A stretch of 11,280 nt of DNA from CACKLF01 sp002725175. GTDB lineage: Bacteria; Pseudomonadota; Alphaproteobacteria; Rhodobacterales; Rhodobacteraceae. The notes beneath the pieces were generated by a model. The model was not told where the DNA came from. It made no database searches and saw only the letters and a list, made by a program, of their open reading frames with translations. Numbering within the stretch: the stretch's first letter is position 1; every line of letters begins with the position of its first letter. A program made the position numbers and the translations under genes. The stretch spans positions 1 through 11,280 of the forward strand of contig PBQX02000033.1 of NCBI GenBank assembly GCA_002725175.2. The letters are read 5' to 3'. Of this stretch, positions 6,753-11,280 are shown piece by piece.

Positions 6753-8006
6753 CTAAGCTCTGGTAGTACCTTTCCCAATAACATGGTATTGAAAAGTTGT
6801 TAGCTGATTTAAACCTATAGGGCCGCGTGCATGTAGTTTTCCAGTAGATATTCCAATTTCTGCACCTAAACCAAACTCACCACCATCNGCAAATTGTGTC
6901 GACGCATTATGAAGTAGTATAGCACTATCAAGCCTCCCAAAAAAACTTTCTACTGCTTTATCATTTTCAGAAATTATGCAGTCTGTATGACCAGATCCAA
7001 ATTTATCTATATGATGAATTGCNTCATCAAGNCCTTCAACCACCCTACAAGCTATTATATTATCTAAATATTCCTTTCCCCANTCTTCATCCGANGCAAN
7101 AACAGTGTTAAATCTTGAGCTAATATGTTTATCNCCTCTAACTTCTACACCTTTTTCCATAAGACTAGATATAAAAGTTAAATCATTATTTTTAAAAAAA
7201 CTTTCGTCAATCAATAAACATTCTACAGCGCCGCAAATACCCACCCTCCTAATTTTTGAATTTAAAATTACATCAAAAGCTTTTACTGGATCAGCATCTT
7301 TATCAACAAAAATATGAACAATTCCTTCAAGATGAGAAAAAGTAGGAATTCGTGATTCAGCTTCAATCAAAGAAACTAAATCTTTTCCTCCTCTGGGAAT
7401 AACCACATCAATATATTCACTTAAATTGAGAATTTCTTTAACGAGTTGCCGGTCAGAATTGTTAATAAACTGGATGCAGCTTTTAGGCAAACCTATATCT
7501 ACAATACTTTGTTCAATAGATCTGAATATTTCATTGCAAGAATTTATACTATCTGCTCCACACCTCAAAATACATGGGTTTCCTGATTTAAATGAAAGTG
7601 CACTAGCATCNACAGTAACATTTGGTCTGCTCTCATAAATAATAGCAATCACACCTATTGGTGTTTGCACTCTTTTTATTTTTAACCCGTTTGGNCTTTC
7701 CCACTCTGAACTGACCTGCCCNACCGGATCAGGAAGATTNATTATTTCGTTAATGGAATCTGCCATAGCCTGAACTCTTTCAGCATTTAACTTCAATCTN
7801 TCGATGAATGCTTGAGATAATTCTTTTTTTTCAGCATTTAATANATCNATTTGATTTGCTTCTAAAATTTTTTTCTNATTTAGCAAAAGNTTTTTTTTAA
7901 AACCATCAAGGACCCTATTNTTTTCACTNTCAGACAAACAAGCCATGATAGCTTTTGCATCCCTAGCCTTTGCCGCTATTTCTTTTGTATTTATTTCGCT
8001 TGTCAT
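6753..8006 (-). CDS. proA: Gamma-glutamyl phosphate reductase
   Basis: Cytosolic enzyme for the second step of proline synthesis, reducing glutamyl 5-phosphate with NADPH to glutamate semialdehyde. From ATG at 8006 the product is 417 residues, the usual ProA length. A longer open frame runs upstream to 8153, but only inside proB, so I reject it. Landmarks are IYESRPNVTxDASAL (124-137), the RCGADSINS stretch (148-156), VVIPRGGKDLV (201-211), HLEG (225-228) and the catalytic Cys258 in NSKIRRVGICGAVECLL. The C-terminal QFxDGGEFGLGAEIGISTGKLHARGP is strongly conserved in the family. The start lies one base after the proB stop (TAA-A-ATG), so translation is probably coupled. It has about 18 n codons, mostly third positions; one (TCN to GAN type ambiguity) never falls on the catalytic residue. 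Confidence 0.97.
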   Translation of the reverse strand: MTSEINTKEIAAKARDAKAIMACLSXSEXNRVLDGFKKXLLLNXKKILEANQXDXLNAEKKELSQAFIXRLKLNAERVQAMADSINEIXNLPDPXGQVSSEWEXPNGLKIKRVQTPIGVIAIIYESRPNVTXDASALSFKSGNPCILRCGADSINSCNEIFRSIEQSIVDIGLPKSCIQFINNSDRQLVKEILNLSEYIDVVIPRGGKDLVSLIEAESRIPTFSHLEGIVHIFVDKDADPVKAFDVILNSKIRRVGICGAVECLLIDESFFKNNDLTFISSLMEKGVEVRXDKHISSRFNTVXXSDEXWGKEYLDNIIACRVVEXLDXAIHHIDKFGSGHTDCIISENDKAVESFFGRLDSAILLHNASTQFXDGGEFGLGAEIGISTGKLHARGPIGLNQLTTFQYHVIGKGTTRA

Positions 8007-8007
8007 T

Positions 8008-9147
8008 TTANAATACCATATCATCTCTATGAATAAACGCTGACCTAGCCACATGCCCGAGTTTAATTGAAATTTTCTCNCTACTACACCCTTTAATCTT
8101 TTCAAGCTCTTCAGAATTATAAGAAGATATTCCTTTCCCAACCTTCTTTCCATCCGTATTAATAATTTCCACTATATCTCCTCTAGCAAACCTACCAAAA
8201 AACTTCGTAATACCAGCGGGAAGTAAGGAACTTCCAGATTCTATCGCTTTTTTTGCACCTTCATCTATAAACACACTGCCCTTAATCTTAATACTGTTAA
8301 TCCATTGCTTTCTGGCATTTTCAGGATTGCGACTTGCTAAAAACCAACTTACTTTCCCACCGTTCACAATGCNGGAAATTGGATAGCTTAAGTCCCCTTT
8401 AGCAATTACTGTAGCACAACCTGCTAGGGAAGCTATTTGAGCAGCCTCAACTTTTGTACGCATTCCGCCCTTTGCAATATTTGAAAAAGTCTCTCCGGCT
8501 AGAGATACAATTGCCTCATTTACTTCATCTACTATTGGTATATGTCTGCTCATCTTTTCCAATTTAGGATCTGCAGAATAGATGCCATCGATATCTGACA
8601 ATAATACNAAAATCTCTGCNCCTACCAAACTAGCAACTTGTGCTGCAAGNCTGTCATTATCGCCAAACCTTATTTCGTCAGTTGCCACAGTATCGTTTTC
8701 ATTTACTATTGGAACAACATTTAATTCCAAAAGTCTCGTTATAGTAGCTTTGCTATTTAAGTACCTACGTCTATTTTGACTATCTTCCGAAGTAACAAGA
8801 ATTTGGGCTGTCTTTATACCTAACGGATCAAAATGCTCTTGATAAGCTTGGCATAATTTAATTTGACCAACAGCTGCTGCTGCTTGGCTCTGTTCAAGAT
8901 CTAGTTTTTCACTATCCGAATGAAAGATTTTTTTACCAAGAGCCACAGCTCCTGAGGAGACAATGATTACTTTCTTACCTTTATCTTTAAGGTTTGAAAT
9001 ATCTTCTGCCAAACAGGAAAGCCANCTCTTATTTATATCTCCATTACTGTCATCAATTAATAAGGCGGAACCAATCTTAACAACAACTGTCTTAGACTCA
9101 TTAAAAAATTTATCCGAGTAAATTTGCCAAGAGTTTTCTAAATCCAT
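8008..9147 (-). CDS. proB: Glutamate 5-kinase
   Basis: Cytosolic kinase that phosphorylates glutamate, the first and usually proline-inhibited step of proline synthesis. From ATG at 9147 it has 379 residues. The amino-acid kinase domain (about 18-265) shows VVVKIGSALL (21-30), IIVSSGAVALG (61-71), VNENDTV (148-154), RFGDND (160-165), LLSDIDGIY (182-190) and KGGMRTKVEAA (226-236). A C-terminal PUA domain spans about 285-368. I chose 9147 over ATG at 9162 because GGGAG (9160-9156) lies 8 nt before it, while 9162 has no ribosome site. The ATG shares its A with the obgE stop (TAATG). The last codon is TTN, followed by TAA at 8010-8008. Confidence 0.96.
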   Translation of the reverse strand: MDLENSWQIYSDKFFNESKTVVVKIGSALLIDDSNGDINKXWLSCLAEDISNLKDKGKKVIIVSSGAVALGKKIFHSDSEKLDLEQSQAAAAVGQIKLCQAYQEHFDPLGIKTAQILVTSEDSQNRRRYLNSKATITRLLELNVVPIVNENDTVATDEIRFGDNDXLAAQVASLVXAEIXVLLSDIDGIYSADPKLEKMSRHIPIVDEVNEAIVSLAGETFSNIAKGGMRTKVEAAQIASLAGCATVIAKGDLSYPISXIVNGGKVSWFLASRNPENARKQWINSIKIKGSVFIDEGAKKAIESGSSLLPAGITKFFGRFARGDIVEIINTDGKKVGKGISSYNSEELEKIKGCSXEKISIKLGHVARSAFIHRDDMVX

Positions 9148-10196
9148 TATTTTGGCTCCCATTGTGGCAATGAGTTTATTTCTTTATTATCACCGAGAGC
9201 CAATTCCATCTCATTTTCATCTCTAATTTTTTGAACCGCTCGNAGAAGTTCCTTTATACCTTTTCTAGATATTGANGATATAACAAAAAGTATAGGTTCA
9301 TATTCTTTTAAGGCTTTGATATTATATTCCATCTTCTTATCACTAACAGCATCNGCTTTACTAATTGCCACTAAGGTTGGCTTGCTATCCAGGAGCTTTT
9401 CATATTTTTTTACCTCATTCTTGATGGTTTTATAATCTTCTATAATGTTTTCTGAATTGCCATCTATAATATGAATGAGGGCCTGGCACCTTTCAATATG
9501 ACCCAAAAATTGAATTCCTAAGCCTTTTCCCAAATGAGCGCCCGAAATTAACCCAGGAATGTCTGCCATTACAATTTCATGACCATCTACCTCTACTATT
9601 CCCAACTGAGGGATCAGGGTGGTAAAGGGATAGTCAGCAATTTTAGGTTTAGCATTTGAATTTACTGAAAGAAACGTGGATTTTCCAGCATTTGGAAGAC
9701 CTACTAAGCCAACATCAGCAATAAGCTTCAGCTTTAGCCAAATTGTTTTTTCAATTCTTTCCTGCCCTTGGTTTGCTCTTCTTGGGGCACGATTTGTTGA
9801 GCTTTTAAACCTTAAATTACCCCAGCCACCATTACCNCCCTCAATTAGGCAAATTTTTTGACCAACTTCCAAGAGATCATCTAATATTTCTTCNTGATTT
9901 TCATCCAAGATTTCAGTNCCAACTGGCACNTTTAAAACAATATCATTACCCNTAGCNCCAGTTCTTTGTTTNCCCATNCCTTGCTGACCATCTTTTGCAA
10001 AAAAATGCTGCTGATACCGAAAATCTATCAAAGTATTTAAATCAGANACAGCTTCTATATATACGCTACCTCCCTTACCTCCATCGCCCCCATCCGGACC
10101 TCCGAATTCAATAAACTTTTCTCTCCTAAAGCTTACGCAACCNTTACCACCTTTTCCTGATCTTACATATACTTTACATAAATCGAGAAATTTCAT
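9147..10196 (-). CDS. obgE: Obg-family ribosome-assembly GTPase
   Basis: A 349-residue Obg/CgtA GTPase, which acts in late assembly of the 50S subunit and in stress and growth control. The glycine-rich Obg domain occupies about 1-158, with repeated GGPDGGDGGKGGSVY-type stretches, and the GTPase domain 159-325. G1 is GLPNAGKST (166-174), the switch region is KPKIADYPFTTL (183-194), G3 is DIPGLI (212-217), G4 reads SKAD (279-282, GCN codon) and G5 lies around 306-313. The C-terminal tail is short, ending in PQWEPK. The start ATG at 10196 has GGA 7 nt upstream; TTG at 10208 would add four residues and overlaps that site. Grouping with rplU and rpmA is widespread in bacteria, and here the next genes are proB and proA. 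It carries about 12 n codons, nearly all at third positions. Confidence 0.96.
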   Translation of the reverse strand: MKFLDLCKVYVRSGKGGXGCVSFRREKFIEFGGPDGGDGGKGGSVYIEAXSDLNTLIDFRYQQHFFAKDGQQXMXKQRTXAXGNDIVLXVPVXTEILDENXEEILDDLLEVGQKICLIEXGNGGWGNLRFKSSTNRAPRRANQGQERIEKTIWLKLKLIADVGLVGLPNAGKSTFLSVNSNAKPKIADYPFTTLIPQLGIVEVDGHEIVMADIPGLISGAHLGKGLGIQFLGHIERCQALIHIIDGNSENIIEDYKTIKNEVKKYEKLLDSKPTLVAISKXDAVSDKKMEYNIKALKEYEPILFVIXSISRKGIKELXRAVQKIRDENEMELALGDNKEINSLPQWEPK

Positions 10197-10235
10197 CTTT
10201 AAATCCAATCTAGAAACGAAAAAGGAGATTTAACT

Positions 10236-10832
10236 CTAATCAGATAAAACAATCAATAAAACACTTAATAAAGTTAGAGTCATAATTATAACTACAAAAA
10301 ACCTTTCATAAATAGTTCCAGAAATTCTATCAGCAACCCAGGACCCAAAGAAGCACCAAATTGGGTGCAAGATTAGTTGAATCACGAAAAATGTGGGAGC
10401 CAAAACGATAGCAGCCTCTAAAGGAGCCATGTCTTTAGGAATGAAACTCGCGGATGCAGTAGCTATCATAAGCCAAGCTTTTGGGTTTAATGGATGAACA
10501 ATTAGGCCCTGAAAGAAAGTTGGAGGTATCTCTTTTGCAGATGATGATACAATTTTAATATTATACATTTTTACCGCCAAATATAATATGTATGCTGCAG
10601 CGATATACTTCATTAGAACATAGAGAAAATCAGAAGCATTGGATAAATTAACTACGCCAAGTGCTATTGGCCAAATAATAAATTGTTTACTAACAATTAT
10701 CCCTATAACGAAAGGTAAAGATCTTTTGAAGCCAAACTTCAGACCTGATGCAACTAGCAGCATGTTTGCTGGCCCAGGGCTTCCTATCATAGAAACTAGA
10801 AAAAAAATTAGACTTAAAAAGTAAATTTCCAA
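10236..10832 (-). CDS. LysE/RhtB-family amino-acid exporter
   Basis: A 198-residue inner-membrane protein with about six hydrophobic segments. The first segment carries the family signature SPGPANMLLVASGLKFGFKRSLP (spread over residues 18-40), and HPLNPKAWLM around 111-120 is also typical. Family members export amino acids or homoserine lactone-like compounds; the substrate here cannot be read from sequence. The start is uncertain: I take TTG at 10832, which gives the normal short N-terminus, although no clear ribosome site precedes it. The rpmA stop lies 29 bp upstream and obgE follows after 39 bp, so it is part of the ribosomal/obg operon. It has no n characters, in contrast to both neighbours. 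Confidence 0.87.
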   Translation of the reverse strand: MEIYFLSLIFFLVSMIGSPGPANMLLVASGLKFGFKRSLPFVIGIIVSKQFIIWPIALGVVNLSNASDFLYVLMKYIAAAYILYLAVKMYNIKIVSSSAKEIPPTFFQGLIVHPLNPKAWLMIATASASFIPKDMAPLEAAIVLAPTFFVIQLILHPIWCFFGSWVADRISGTIYERFFVVIIMTLTLLSVLLIVLSD

Positions 10833-10861
10833 AACAAAACTATTGGCGACTTCCNTATNTC

Positions 10862-11131
10862 TTATTCTCCAGCTTTAAGAAGTGGGCTTACAGAAATAAA
10901 CGTTCTTCCCTTGAAACCTTTTGAGAACTGCACATTACCTTCTTCAGTAGCAAAAATAGTATGATCACGGCCCATTCCTACTCCAGAACCAGGCCACCAT
11001 TTAGTACCACGTTGCCGAGCNATTATATTACCTGGGATCGCCTTTTCTCCNCCAAACATCTTTATTCCCAACCTTCTACCTGCTGAATCACGGCCGTTAC
11101 GTGAAGAACCGCCTGCTTTTTTATGTGCCAT
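10862..11131 (-). CDS. rpmA: Ribosomal protein bL27
   Basis: An 89-residue bL27, which lies near the peptidyl transferase centre of the 50S subunit. It begins AHKKAGGSSRNGRDSAGRRLG after the initiator Met and contains ARQRGTKWWPGSGVGMGRDHTIFA, both diagnostic. The N-terminus is of the direct type, without the cleaved leader found in Firmicutes. AGGAGG at 11142-11137 lies 5 nt before the ATG, the strongest ribosome site in the window and fitting for a highly expressed gene. Two n codons occur at third positions. It follows the putative rplU after 25 bp, the universal rplU-rpmA order. Confidence 0.98.
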   Translation of the reverse strand: MAHKKAGGSSRNGRDSAGRRLGIKMFXGEKAIPGNIXARQRGTKWWPGSGVGMGRDHTIFATEEGNVQFSKGFKGRTFISVSPLLKAGE

Positions 11132-11136
11132 TTCTA

Positions 11137-11142
11137 CCTCCT
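11137..11142 (-). promoter_or_regulatory. Consensus ribosome binding site of rpmA
   Basis: A perfect AGGAGG with a 5-nt spacer to the rpmA ATG. Most other genes here have weak or partial sites, so this marks strong translation. Confidence 0.85.
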
Positions 11143-11156
11143 ATAGAATAACTACT

Positions 11157-11280
11157 CTAGCTCTTCTTGCTAGATTTTGATTTAGCGCCNCCAGCCTTTG
11201 CAGGAGACTTTTTTGGAGCCTCAGCCTTTGCAGGAGACTTTTTTGGAGCCTCAGCCTTTGCAGGAGACTTTTTTGGAGCC
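11157..11280 (-). CDS. rplU: Putative ribosomal protein bL21, C-terminal tail only
   Basis: The stop TAG is at 11159-11157 and the frame is open to the window edge, giving 40 complete residues plus the stop. All of it is a basic low-complexity tail: the ten-residue unit APKKSPAKAE repeated, then GGAKSKSSKKS. No globular L21 sequence is visible. The call rests on position, 25 bp upstream of rpmA on the same strand, and on the fact that alphaproteobacterial L21 proteins often carry Lys/Ala/Pro-rich C-terminal extensions. Such a tail probably binds RNA without fixed structure. A histone-H1-like basic protein is the alternative, but the rplU-rpmA order makes L21 much more likely. Confidence 0.72.
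   Translation of the reverse strand, partial: APKKSPAKAEAPKKSPAKAEAPKKSPAKAXGAKSKSSKKS
11191..11280 (-). repeat. 30-bp tandem repeat in the putative rplU tail
   Basis: Three head-to-tail copies of a 30-bp unit (11191-11220, 11221-11250, 11251-11280), the array running out of the window. The two outer copies are identical; the copy nearest the stop differs at one end base (plus-strand cc instead of tc). Each unit encodes APKKSPAKAE or its final variant. Near identity at silent positions points to recent slippage or conversion. Confidence 0.9.

Noticed and set aside
8007..8153. Upstream extension of proA to 8153
   Set aside because: It overlaps the PUA end of proB, has no family similarity, and ATG at 8006 gives the standard 417 residues.
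9148..9162. proB start at ATG 9162
   Set aside because: It lacks a ribosome site, whereas ATG 9147 has GGGAG 8 nt upstream and the usual overlap with the obgE stop.
10197..10208. obgE start at TTG 10208
   Set aside because: The family begins with MKFLD, and ATG 10196 has GGA at good spacing.

Overview
The window is ordinary-looking, gene-dense bacterial chromosome that I attribute to an AT-rich alphaproteobacterium, probably a streamlined marine lineage. The reasons are: an IalB-family periplasmic protein (a mostly alphaproteobacterial family); an LpxD with the extra internal loop I associate with Rhodobacter-like LpxD; the order rplU-rpmA-(lysE)-obgE-proB-proA; AT-rich codon use; overlapping or touching genes; and a Lys/Ala/Pro-rich tail on the putative L21. 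The exact order or family is not resolved. I see no phage, transposon, CRISPR, tRNA or rRNA.

Layout. (1) 1-1719, plus strand: the 3' part of a CorC/HlyC-type membrane protein (DUF21, two CBS, CorC domain), then an IalB-like secreted protein. (2) 1716-5951, minus strand: an envelope operon read as L,D-transpeptidase (YcbB/LdtD type) > lpxD > acyl carrier protein > beta-ketoacyl-ACP synthase. The last two genes resemble the rhizobial NodF/NodE pair in order, size and motifs. (3) 5952-6197: a divergent control region with nested dyads and a good promoter candidate. (4) 6198-6749, plus strand: a MepK/YcbK-like (DUF882, M15 fold) murein peptidase. (5) 6753-11280, minus strand: a housekeeping operon, rplU (3' end only) > rpmA > LysE/RhtB exporter > obgE > proB > proA, encoding ribosomal proteins L21 and L27, an exporter, the ribosome-assembly GTPase and the first two enzymes of proline synthesis.

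How it fits together. Regions 2-4 form an envelope module: lipid A acylation (LpxD), a possible dedicated acyl-chain supplier (ACP and KAS), 3-3 peptidoglycan cross-linking (Ldt) and a divergent gene for an enzyme expected to act on those cross-links (MepK). Genes are very tightly packed. Both convergent boundaries (1716-1719 and 6750-6752) lack room for a terminator, and several start codons sit on or next to the previous stop.

The sequence holds about 75 isolated n characters in coding DNA. Read in frame, about four fifths fall at third codon positions, so they look like masked, mostly synonymous polymorphism in a population consensus rather than random error. They are absent from 1948-5138. 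I found no clearly new biological system. The most unusual items are the n pattern, the lpxD/NodFE-like cluster, the dyads at 6019-6048 and the near-perfect 30-bp coding repeat at the right edge.
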